Below, piece after piece: positions 45,201 through 57,200 of a DNA stretch of 64,000 bases (its first letter is position 1; the number at the start of each line of letters is the position of its first letter). Below the pieces are notes generated by a model that searched no databases, was not told the origin of the DNA, and was given only the letters and a program-made list of their open reading frames with translations. Source of the DNA: Gambelia wislizenii (Eukaryota; Chordata; Lepidosauria; Squamata; Crotaphytidae); assembly GCA_030847615.1 (NCBI GenBank), contig JAUMIR010000001.1, forward strand, positions 83,997,501 to 84,061,500, read 5' to 3'. The translations under genes and the position numbers were made by a program.

Positions 45201-48200
45201 AGTGGTCAGTTGCAGGGCCAGGGAGGTTAGATTGATTACCACTCTGTTGTCCTTCTCCCTCAAACCAAAGATCCTTTTACTGAAGAAAGCCTTCAGCATG
45301 TAAGTGGGTCTGTTGCTGAAGGAAGTTTTAATTGGATGGTTGTCTGCTTTATTGTTTGCATTTTACTGTGTCTGGTTTTATGTTAGGTTTTAATTAAGGT
45401 TTTGTTTTTTTTAATTGCTTTTATTATGAGCTGCCTTGAGTGCCATTTTTGGTGGAAAGGTAGGATACAAAATTAATAAATAAAACCATGGATTTCCATG
45501 GCATGAAAGAACTGCTGTATGCCTTAGGTCTGTGCACTAGCCACTGTTTTCTGCAAACTAGAGGAGGAGATCAACTTGCAGGTTTGAACAGATTGCACTT
45601 TCCAAACTGAGGAAACAAATTAGTGAAAAGAAGCTAGGATCTGAAACATAGGTTTAATCCTGGTTTGTTATCTATTGCTTCGGTTGTAAGGAAATTTGCC
45701 AAATGGAAGGGCTTCTTCTCCACAGAAACTTTTGATTCTGTAAAGGATCCTATAGGTTAAAGAGGAGAAGAAACTATTTTCATCTATTTCTACTGCCCCT
45801 CCATGCTGTCCCAGGGGTTTCTCAGCTCTCTGGAACAGAACTTGAGAGTGTGCAAGAGACAGCAGATAGAAAGGAGAACTGACAAAACTTGTGTGCTTCA
45901 GGAAAGCCTGGACCCTAAGTCTTATTTGTTTAAAATCTGAAGGGAGTGTGTGTGTGTGTGAGCACAATGCTTAAGCCAGCTTGTTGGCATACTAGGAAAT
46001 ATAGTATATTATTACATATTTATTTTATTTATATTTTTCCTTTCTCACAGCATGAGACCCAAGGCACCTTACAACACAAATTAATATAGAGTATGCTAAA
46101 CTCAATCATAAGGGTGGGGGGAAGCAAAGAATCATGTTAAAAATAATTTAAAACATAACAGAAGAAGAAAAGATAAAAGTTGAGGACTCCCATTTAAAAA
46201 ACTGTTCTGCAACAACCAGGTAATCAACAAATGCCTGTCAAAGCAAAAAGGTCTTTGCCTTCCTGCAGAAGAAGAGCAAAGAGGAGACCAGCCTAGCCTT
46301 CTTGGGAGGGGATTCCACAGTCTGGGAGCCGCCAATGAGAAGGCCTTGTTCTTTGTCCTCATCAGACATGCCTGTGGTGGTGATGGTGCCAGACATGCCT
46401 ATGAAGGCATTCGCCAGGGTTCTCAAAAGTAGACTTATATTGGGAGATATAATCTTTCAGATAACCAGGATCCAAGCCATGTAAGATTTTATTGGTCATA
46501 AGCAGCACTTTGAATTGTGTGCATAAACAGACCACTAGCCAATAAAGCTGTTGTGATGGGAGTTATGTACATTTGAACCAGACCACTAAGTCATGCTAAG
46601 TTGGTACAGGTTTTAATAATGTGTTTTCCCCCTTATTTAGGCCTTTGTCTTGAGAAACGTGTATTTTATAAGCTCATTTCTGGACTTCATGCTAGTATCA
46701 ACTTACATCTTTGTGCAAATTATCTACTTGAAGGTACTCTATCCAACTGTATTTCTTATTGCGGGAAGTTAATTGCTCACATGATATTCCCTTTAAGATA
46801 TTTTATTAAGAATTTTCCAATACATTAAAACAGAAAAAAAAATACAAATAAAGAAAAAAAGAAGATAAAAGAGAAAGCAAAGATATAGAAGAAAAACAAA
46901 AGAAAAGAAAGAGAAAAAGACTATAGCATTGATTTCCAACTTCCTTACTGATGGTTATATATAATATCCTACTCCCCCATTACAACCATGTCACATACTT
47001 CTACAACTACACCACTCCTATTAGTAATCAAAAGCCACAGTTAACATTTTACCCTCATGTTCCACCCCCCGAAAAAACCAGAGGTTCCCAGTCTTGAAAA
47101 GGAAGTCACCTACGATTTTCTTTTCCTGATCAGAGTAGATAACTTGTCCATTTCAGCAAGGTCAGACAGTTTTATTAACCAGTCTGTCTTTGTTGGGATT
47201 TCAATGGTCATCCATTTCTGCACATATAATAATCTTGCTGCAGTTGTCATACATTGTAGCATTTTCTTCCTTTTCTGTGGGGCATTAGCCTCTCCTGTAT
47301 TCCAGGTGATACATCTCATCCATTGTCAGGCCATTAGTTTGTCAAAGTCCGTACTGATCGCACCTCCTTTCTCCTCATCCTCCTTTCTTCTTCCCTGTCT
47401 TCTTGAATTCCATCTTGGGAGAAAGACAGGATATAAATCTGATAAATAAATAATAAATATAAATTCTTTTCCTTTCTTCTTATCTTCTTCTGAATCTTGA
47501 TCCAAGGTATCTTCCGATTTCCCTTCCTTTCCCATTTTTCCCGATTCTTCCATTTCTTCCTTGTATTTATGTAGAAATTCTTTGGTCTTCTGTTCTGTCT
47601 TCACAGTGAATCATTGCTGTTTGAACATAAAGTAAATTCTCCAGTTTCCTCCAGTTTCTCTAATCTGAATGAGATCTTATTTTGCTTCAACTTGTTGGTC
47701 AGGAAGCCATAGTTCTTTCTCTTGCATAAAATTAATGTAGGTATTCCTTTCAAAACAATCAGCAACTTAGTTCCCATCTTCATTGTCTTTTCATAATTTT
47801 GCTGTAGCACTTGGTCTCGCATCTGTTTCCTGACAGAATGAATGATCACATCCTGTGGTAAGTTTCTCTGACTTGCAACCCACAAATTAATTTAGTATAC
47901 ATGATCCGCATACAGTTCCAGTACCTTGTTTTTCTTCTCCTTGAGATTTGCTAGGGCATCAATCATTCTTTCTCAAATATTTTCATTTGGTTCTGAAACT
48001 GATCTACAATAGACACATCTCTCTTTCTCTCAGCTCTATTAAAGCAATGGTATTGAAATCATGTTCATGGTCTCTGTCCAACCATTCTGTCTTTTCCTCC
48101 AATTTCACAATTTATGTCTCGAGACACTGTATTTTTTTATTCATCTGCTTCAATTATGATGTCATCTGTGTCAAAGATTGTTTTATTGCTTTCATCTCTG

Positions 48201-51200
48201 TTTACAGATCTTTTAAAAATTTAGCCTTCAAATCTCCTTTTAAATCAATTTCCATCGGAGGCATCTGAGATTTAAAGGATTTAAAGGCTCCTCCAGTACT
48301 TTTTGTGTCATATCTGCAGATTTTGATGTGAACTCAGTTGCTCCTCTTCTTCTTTCAAGGATTTTGCTCTTTGATCTTGTTGTAGTGCTCATTATGACAG
48401 CAAACACATAACAGCAAAAACAAGCAAGGAAGAATTTTAACTTTACTATCAGTTCTTTATTTTGGCCACCAGATGTTGTCTGCTCATTGCTTCATATAAG
48501 TTTGGTTCATAACATTCAGCCTCAGAAGGCAGGAATCTACCTGCAGTAGCTTTCCATAGCTGCAGCTAACTGGTCGATCTTATTCTTACTGCTCTTCACA
48601 GGTAAACACTCACGTTTTATTAATACAGGTGTGAGTTCAGTTGTACGTTACCTAAAAATATGTTCTCTCAAGACATTTTCCAGCTCCTCCAGCACAATTC
48701 TATGGTGTGCTTCTGCCAGAAGTTGACTGTACAGTCATGCTGGAGGACCTAGAAATGCCTATAAGAGAACATTTCATTTCGGGTAAGAAAAGTAGGGTTC
48801 CAAATTACACACAAAGGGTCCTGGAATGGATCCCTCACGTTATATATATACATGGGCCTGCCGTATTCAAAGCCCCTTTACACATCCACTCACTCAGCTT
48901 GAAACTCCCAGTTTAACTTTTTGAACTTTCAAAGTTTCTTTATTAAAAAATGAAATTCCTAGGTCAGTTTACTTACAATCTCTTAGTTGCACATACAAGT
49001 AAAATGGTTGGAAGTATTTATCTCTCCATCAGGTTCAGAAAGCTGCTCTCAGGCACAATCCAACACTTCTGTTTCACTTGATTAAGAAAGCTGGCTTGGC
49101 AGAGCTTGTTTTCATCTTAGGGAAGGCTTTTAACGTAGCAGGTCAAGTCCCCAAGCTCAGTCCTCTCCGTTCCTCCCATGATCTCCCACCCTCTCTAGGT
49201 GGCAATTAAATAGCCAGAAACAGAGCATGCTGACACTTGTAGTTGATCCTCTGGTCTCCGTTTAATCTAGGGAGAACTTTCACCAGTCCAAGTACCCTTT
49301 TGACCAGTGATCACTGCATCAAATAGCCCTGCTGCAGAAGACCACTTACAGGGGCTGCCTGTGCTTCACCATTTCCAGCCCAGAAGTTGGTCATATGGTA
49401 TTTCCAAAGTGGGAATCGTTTAATTGCTTTCTGTCTTTTTAAGTGTAGTTTGGATTATTTTAATATTGCAAATAGTTTAATTCCAGTTTAATGTTCACTT
49501 TTTGTATATTTTTAGATGTATTCTTTTTTAAAATTGTAAGCCACCATGTATCCTAATTTGGGGAGTAAGGTGGGTTATGAATAAATATAATATGAAGAAA
49601 AAGAAGAAGTTAAGTTGAACAGTGTAGCAGAATTACTTGAAAATATTGTTTTTCCAGAAACTTGGGGAAGACCTCGTTGGGGCCATAATGTTAAGGAATT
49701 TACCCGTCGGTTTGATTCTACTGAAACAAAAAGTGAAGGTCCAAGACGGCTAAAAAATTTGTATTTCTTATATTTGGTGGAGCTACGTGCATTATCAAAA
49801 GTTGCATCATACTTTGAGCGTTCAATTGTAGACCTTTATACTGGAAATGCTCAAGAAGATATGGAGACAAAGTCTCTCCTGTTAGAAATCTTCAGAGACA
49901 CAAAGTAAGTATGCCTTTATCAAGTCCACAATTCATTGACAGCTAGATATAGTCAGATGTAGTCAGACACTCTGAAAAACATGTAGGAAATTAGATGCAG
50001 ATAAAGATAGTAAACAGACTGAGGCTGCATCTGCACTGCAGAAATAATCCAGTTTGACACTGCTTTAACTGCCATGGCTCATCCTATGGAATCCTGGGAT
50101 TTGTAGTTTGTTGTGGCATCAGAGCTCTCTGACAGAGAAGGCTAACTTGTCTCACAAGACTACAAACCCCAGAATTCCATAGCATTGAGCCATGGCAGTT
50201 AAAATGGTGTCAAGATGGGTTATTTCTGCAGTGCAGATGCAGCCTGAGACAATTAGTTGAAGAGATATGGGATGGTAAAAACTTTTAACGTTCCCTTCAA
50301 GGGCAGCAACTGCTAGCAAATGAGAAAAACAACCACATCTAGCTGTTCTTATGATTTTAAAGACAAACAGGAATTCTCATATAATACTTGTGTGTTTATA
50401 AAATGAAAAAAAGATGTTGCTTTGAAAAGCCACGTACTAACCATCTTTTCCACTCAGTACTGTAACTAAAACTATTGTGCTAAAGGATAATTACCAGACA
50501 GCAGAAACATGAATGGAATTGTATGAAATAGTAATAAAATTACTTTAAGACTGAATCTGAACAAATTTGAAGGGATTTACCATTCGATACTGCTGGTGGC
50601 ATTGGCGACCTTTTGTATTTGAGTTTGTCTCTGAATTTGTTTAGCACTCAGTTTTATCTTTAAAAAGAAGCTCTTTTCTCATGCTTGATATCATTGTAGA
50701 ATTGTTCACGTAGTTAGAAAACAGAACACTTGCAATCGATTTTGAAAATGATGCATGTATATATGTAATTCACTCAGGTCCTTTCCTATGCACTTTGATG
50801 AAAAGTCTATGTTTGCTGGAGACAAAAAAGGGGCCAAATCTTTAAAGGTAGGCACAATTATTTCATTTATAACTTAAGTTGTTTAAAGGAAAATGTGTGA
50901 AAGAGCTTAATATATTGTCAAAAATAATATATTGATACTTTGAAACAAATGGAACTGGTTTGGTTGGGTCATGATTTTTAAAAGATAATTTTTAGTAAAA
51001 AATAAATAAATCTTAAAGTCGTTAATATTGTTGACTAGCAGATATGTTGTATCCTTGCTGTTCAAGACCTATTGGTTTGTTTGGGTTTTTTTACTCTTTA
51101 AAAATGAGACAGGTGTATCAAAAATTACTTCTGCTTAGGCAAAGTAGAATTTACTCAAAATTGCTTAAAAGAACTGGTACAGATGTATAATGCTGCCCTA

Positions 51201-54200
51201 TTTCAAACATAATATGGGCCTTGCAAGTACCTAGATCGCTTGTGCACAAACCACAATTTCACTTCCCTTTTCAGATCTGTCAGGCACCATTGAAATTGGT
51301 ACAACAGCCATGGTTAGCTCCCAGCCAGTTTGCAACCATGCCTAAAAGTCTTTGGGTGGGTGAAAACATTGGTGGAGGGTTACCACAATATATGGTTATT
51401 ACTGCAGGGTGAGTGAATTCATTCACATAGAGGGAAGCAAGACTTGTATTCACTCCTAACCATGACAAAGAGGGGAGTGTTACACCTGAACCAGGCCCCA
51501 AGAATTTTGTCAGGAAATGCAGTGTCTTGTTGTCTCATAAAGTAGAAAATTCAAAGGAGCTGTATCCTTTAAATAGGTGTCTCTATTTTTTATAGGAAGA
51601 ATTCAGGCTACATTTCAAGAACATATCCCGTATCATGGATTGTGTTGGCTGTGATAAGTGCAGGTTATGGGGTAAACTGCAGGTATGTAATGTCCCTATT
51701 CATTTGTGGATTAACATACTCTTAGACTGCAAAATTATTTTCGATAGGCCAGTTACCAAAAAGCTATGATGATAGCAATATGGAGATCTTTCTTGAAGTA
51801 AGTCCTGAGCCTGTAGGTAGAATCCACTGCATTTTATAGCTGGTTCACATCAGTCTTATTAGTCTCAGTCCATGGCAAGATAATTCCCATTTTATAATAA
51901 TAATAATAATAATAATAAAATTTATTTATACCCCGCCCCTCTGTTAAAACAATCGGGGCGGCTTACAGAATTTAAAATACAATACAAATAAAATCCCTAA
52001 ACACCCCCACTCCCACCCTCCCCCATAAAAAAACATTAAACAAATATAAATTAAAAACAACTAATCTAAAATCACATTTAAAACTATAAATACAATAAAA
52101 TATAATAAATGGCCAGCAGCCTAGAAGGGGCCAGGATCCCCTGAGGCCGGGATCTAATTAGGAAAGGCCTGCCGAAAGAGATCCGTCTTTAGTGCTTTTT
52201 TAAAGCCACTCAGGCTCGTTATCTGACGGATCTCATTCGGCAGGTCATTCCACAATTTGGGGGCGACTACCGAAAAGGCCCTCTGGGAGGTTGCAGACAG
52301 CCTAGATTTTTGTGGCTGAAGCAAATTCCTCCCAGAGGACCGGAGTGCGCGGGGAGGATTGTATGGGAGGAGGCGGTTCCGGAGATAAGTTGGACCCAAG
52401 CCATTTAGGGCTTTAAAGGTAATAACCAACACCTTATACTGGGCCCGGAAACTGATTGGCAGCCAGTGGAGAGATTTTAGTACTGGAGTTATATGGTCTC
52501 TCCGAGATGTTCCTGAGACCACTCTGGCTGCCATATTTTGTACCAACTGAAGTTTCCGGACCAAGCATGAGGGCAGCCCCATGTAGAGCGCATTGCAGAA
52601 ATCTAGACGGGAGGTTACCAGCGCGTGCACCACAGTCTCGAGGTCCCTTACTTCCAGGAAATGGCGCAGCTGGCGTATCAGCCGAAGCTGATAACAGGCG
52701 CTCCTGACTGTCGCATTCACTTGACTCGTCATCTGAAGCGATGAATCAAGGAGCACCCCCAGACTGCGAACACAGTCCTTAACGGAGAGTGTGACCCCGT
52801 CCAGGACTGGAGGTTGCAACCCAACTCCTGGTTTGGGGGCCGCTACCGTGAGCACCTCCGTTTTATCTGGATTTAATCTCAATCTGTTTTTCCTCATCCA
52901 GCCCATTACTGCTTTAAGACAATCATTAAGAGGAGAGACGCCATCGGAATTCAAGGCCGATGATCGGGGCAAGGAGAAATAGATCTGGGTGTCATCAGCG
53001 TACTGATAACACCCAGCCCCATAACTGCGAATAATCTCACCCAGCGGCTTCATATAAATGTTAAACAGCATCGGGGACAGGATGGCACCCTGTGGAACAC
53101 CACAAGTAAGCTCCTTTCTGCTGGAGCAGCTGTCCCCGAGCAACACCCTCTGGGACCTGCCCGAGAGGAAAGACCGGAACCACTGGAGCGCAGTGCCTCC
53201 GATTCCTAACCCCCTCAAGCGATCCAAGAGGATGCTATGATCTATTGTATCGAAAGCCGCTGAGAGGTCCAGAAGCACCAACAGGGTCACACTACCCCTG
53301 TCAATGCTTAGACGCAGGTCATCAGTCAAGGCAACCATGGCAGTCTCAACTCCAAATCCCGTCCTAAAGCCAGTTTGAAATGGGTCTAGATAATCGGTTT
53401 CATCCAAAACCACTTGGAGTTGAAGCGCAACTGCCCTCTCGATCACTTTGCTCAAGAATGGTAACATAGAAACCGGCCTATAGTTGTTCATGTCCAGGGG
53501 GTCAAGGGAAGATTTTTTCAGGAGCGGCCTAACGGCTGCTTCCTTTAAACAAGATGGAACACATCCTTCTCTGAGGGATGCATTGATGATGTCCTTAAGG
53601 AACATCATCAAGGCAGTCCCCCCCTGGATGGCCAGCCATGAAGGGCAAGGATCGAGAGGGCAGGTCGTCTTCCTAACCCTACCAAGTAGCTTGTCCACGT
53701 CCTCAGTACTCACAGATTGAAATTGATCCAGTAAACTGACATCAACGGAGTTGCTGGACACCTCGTCAATTGTTTCTGCCAAATTACTGGTATCTAAGTC
53801 GGCTCTTATCTGAGAGATTTTATCTGCAAAGAAATTGTTAAACGCGTCACAGCAGGCCGTCGTTGGGTTAAGCAACGGGTTCTGCGCAGGAATAACCTGC
53901 GTCATCTCCCTTACCACCCTAAACAGCTCTGCTGGACGGGACTCTGCAGACGCAATACGTGCAGAGGAGAAGGATCGCTGTGCTGCACGTATTGCCTCTC
54001 GATAGGACCAAAGAAAGTTTCTATGACGAGTCCTGTCGGATAAGAGTCGAGTTTTCCGCCAGTTGCGCTCTAGTCGTTGTCCAACCCGCTTCATTTTCCT
54101 AAGCTCTGCTGTATACCATGGCTTACGGTTTGAAGCGGGTTGGAAAGGACGCTTGGGAGCGATCGTGTCGATAGCCTTGGTAAGATCGTTGTTCCAGGTA

Positions 54201-57200
54201 TTAACCAAAGTTTCGACAGGGTCACCGGCGTTACCAACCATTAGACCCTCCAAGGCTTTCTGGAATCCTATTGGTTCCATTAGCCTTCGAGGGCGGACCA
54301 TTCTAATAGGTCCACCACCCCCGGTGGGGCAGACAGTGGCTCTTAATTCAGTCTTGACCAGGAAATGATCCGTCCATGACAATGCGGTGGTTTTTATAAC
54401 CTCCGCCCACGGATATTCCTGTTCCATGCTGAAGACCGCATCGAGGGTATGACCCGCACAATGTGTGGGCCCGATGACCATTTGGGATAGGCCCATGTTT
54501 GTCATGGTTTCCATGAACTCCCGAGCTGCACCAGTCAAATTTGTCAAGCTGTTCTCAAGTGGAATGTTGAAGTCCCCCAAAACTAAAAGTCTGGGAGACT
54601 CCAAGAGCAACTCTGAGACCAGCTGTGTCAGCTCGGTTAGGGAGTCTGCTAGACAACGGGGTGGTCGGTATACTAGCAGAATCCCCAAACTATCCCTGGT
54701 CCTCAGGCTAAGGTACATACACTCAAAGTGGACTGTGTTTCGGACAGGTATCCTGGTCAAGGTCAGATTGTTCTTATAAACCAGAGCCACTCCGCCCCCC
54801 CGCCCACTTCCCCTCACCTGCTCACTGACAGAATACCCGGCTGGGAGGGCCTGCGCCCATGTGACAGCGCTATCCTCTCCCAGCCAGGTTTCTGTGAAGC
54901 AAGCCAGGTCGGCATCCTCATCCAAAAGTAGATCGTAAATAATATGAGTTTTATTCTTAACCGACCTGGCATTGCAGAGGAGCAAAGTAAGGTTCTGTGG
55001 AATGGTTGGTACGCTCTCCAATCCATTCCGGGAAACAGGGTGAACTGAAGGTGGGATAGCTAACAAACAGCGATCCCGCCTTCTTTTGTACCATCTGTTC
55101 ACTCTGTTCCAACCATACCTCCCTTTCCCCAGCACAACTCCAATTTCCGCCCCCACTCCATCCCCGGCCTCAGCTGACGCCAATTGCAAGCTTGGAGTCC
55201 CTCTGGCTGCTGGCTGGTGTTCCTGAGGGGTGTGGGAGTGGCTTAAAACGCCAGCCACTCCTGGCCACGCCCCCTCCTGCTGCTGCTCTGCTTCCAGAAG
55301 TCCTCAGGAACTTTATCCATCTGTTTATATATTGCTCTTAGGTATGTTGCCGTTTCCAGTGTGCTGATTGGCCACTTAGGAAACTGACCAACCAATCAAA
55401 TCTCTATTGGGCAGCCAATCAGCATACTGGGGGCAGGACCATATGGAAGTTTCATTCCTCTCTAAACATGGTGGAGGCAGAGGGGGTGTGAGTAGCATGG
55501 GGGGATGTGGTATGGTGTGTGTGTGTGCATGCGTGCGGCATGTGTGGGGTGCGGGGAGGGCAGCACATGGTGGCATGTGGGGCGGGGAGGGTGGTGCGAG
55601 TGCGGGGAGGGCGGTGCGAGTGTGAGGATGGTAGGTGGTGGCACAGGGTGTGGGGAGGGCAATGTGAGTGCGGGGAGGGCAGCACGGGGCGCGGGGAGGG
55701 TGGTGTGAGTGCAGGAAGGGTGGCACAGGGAGGGTGGCATGAGCAAGGGGAGGGTGGCACAGGGTACAGGGAAGGTAGCACAGGGTGCGGGGAGGGCGGT
55801 ACCAGTACGGGGAGGGCGGCAGGTGGCAGCACAGGGTGCGGGGAAGGCAGTGCAAGTGCAGGGAAGGCGGCATGTGGAGAAGGGAGGGCGGTGTGAGTGC
55901 AGGGAGGGAGCCATGGGGCAGCACGGGGTGCGGGGAGGGCAGTATGAGTGCAGGGAGGGTGGCACAGAGGCGGGGAGAGCAGTGCGAGTGTGGGGAGGGT
56001 GGCCTGGGGTGTGGGGAGGGTGGTGCGAGTGTGGGGAGAGCAGCACAGGGCACAGGGTGGGTGGCATGAGCGCGGGGTGGGAGGTGTGAGCACAAGGAGT
56101 GTGGCATGGGGAGCGTGGAGGGTGGCACGAGCATGGGGAGGACGGCGCAGGGCACAGGGCGCGAGTACAGAGAGAGTGGCATGGGGGAGTGGCTTGTGTA
56201 TGGTGGAGGGGTGTAGCACACGGGTGGGGGAATGGTGTATGTTACACCGGGTATAGCTAGTATTAAGTATTTCCTATTGATAATTTCTAGCTGGTCAAGT
56301 GATAGGAGACATTTGTGTTTTTTATTCACCGATTACAGTATGTGTCTTCAGAATGACAGAATATGCTTTTGTTATTTATGAAATATATAGCACCTTAAAG
56401 CTTATATTTGCATTACCATAAAAAAATATCTTAGGGGATAATTTGATACTTTTGTTAGTGAAGAATTTCCATTAAAACAGAATTTGCTGGAATTAATTAA
56501 AATGATCTCAAAATGGAATGGTACAGGACTATCAAACTGCATGCATGGACAGAGGACCAATATTACACTGGTCTATGTGAAGAAAAAAATGCTCCTCTCC
56601 CTTCAGTGCTTGGTGCTACCTAGAAACCAGCTGAAGCTAGTTTATCAGCTTTCTGGAACAGGTTTTCAGGGTGAGCAAGGGGCTTCAGTGAGGAGGTGAG
56701 ATTACCCCTCCTAATTCTGCTGATGGATTTTGGCCGTGATTTTGTGAAAGGGTTTAGTATTGGTTCATAAGCTTCAGTCTAAGAAGATTTCCACACAAGC
56801 TATATGTTCCGTTGCAGGCACAGAACAGGGTCACTGAAAGATTTTTCTTTCAGACGATGTTCCCCCCCTTCCGTGCCCTCAACGTGACTGTTCTGTTTTC
56901 TCCCTGTGATATTTCAATCACGGGGAGAAGTCGTTAATGACCACCCATTCCGTTGTAGTAATGGAATCACGGGTGGTCTGAAAGGTGTCCTGTTCCTCTC
57001 CCGCGATGACAGCTACAACGGGGAGGCCTGTTCTGGACACTTCTGGGAAGGAACGGGACACCCAGATAAGTGGCACCCTTTCCTCCCCCTCCCCGGGTTA
57101 CTTGTATTTTTTAAAAAAACATTTTTTGTACTTTGTTTTTGGTTTTGACGTTTAGGGGTGGGTATTTTTGAACTTCCCGCATGGCCGTTCTCTCGCGAGA

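Noticed and set aside
48707..48916. 69-codon frame [20 protein letters not shown]
   Set aside because: Falls in a diverged DNA transposon (shared with 24813); not a host exon.
55376..56329. Open frames of up to 317 codons on the minus strand and others on the + strand, rich in Pro/His/Leu or Gly/Arg
   Set aside because: These are translations of the G-rich minisatellite; low-complexity composition and absence of stops in several frames at once explain them.
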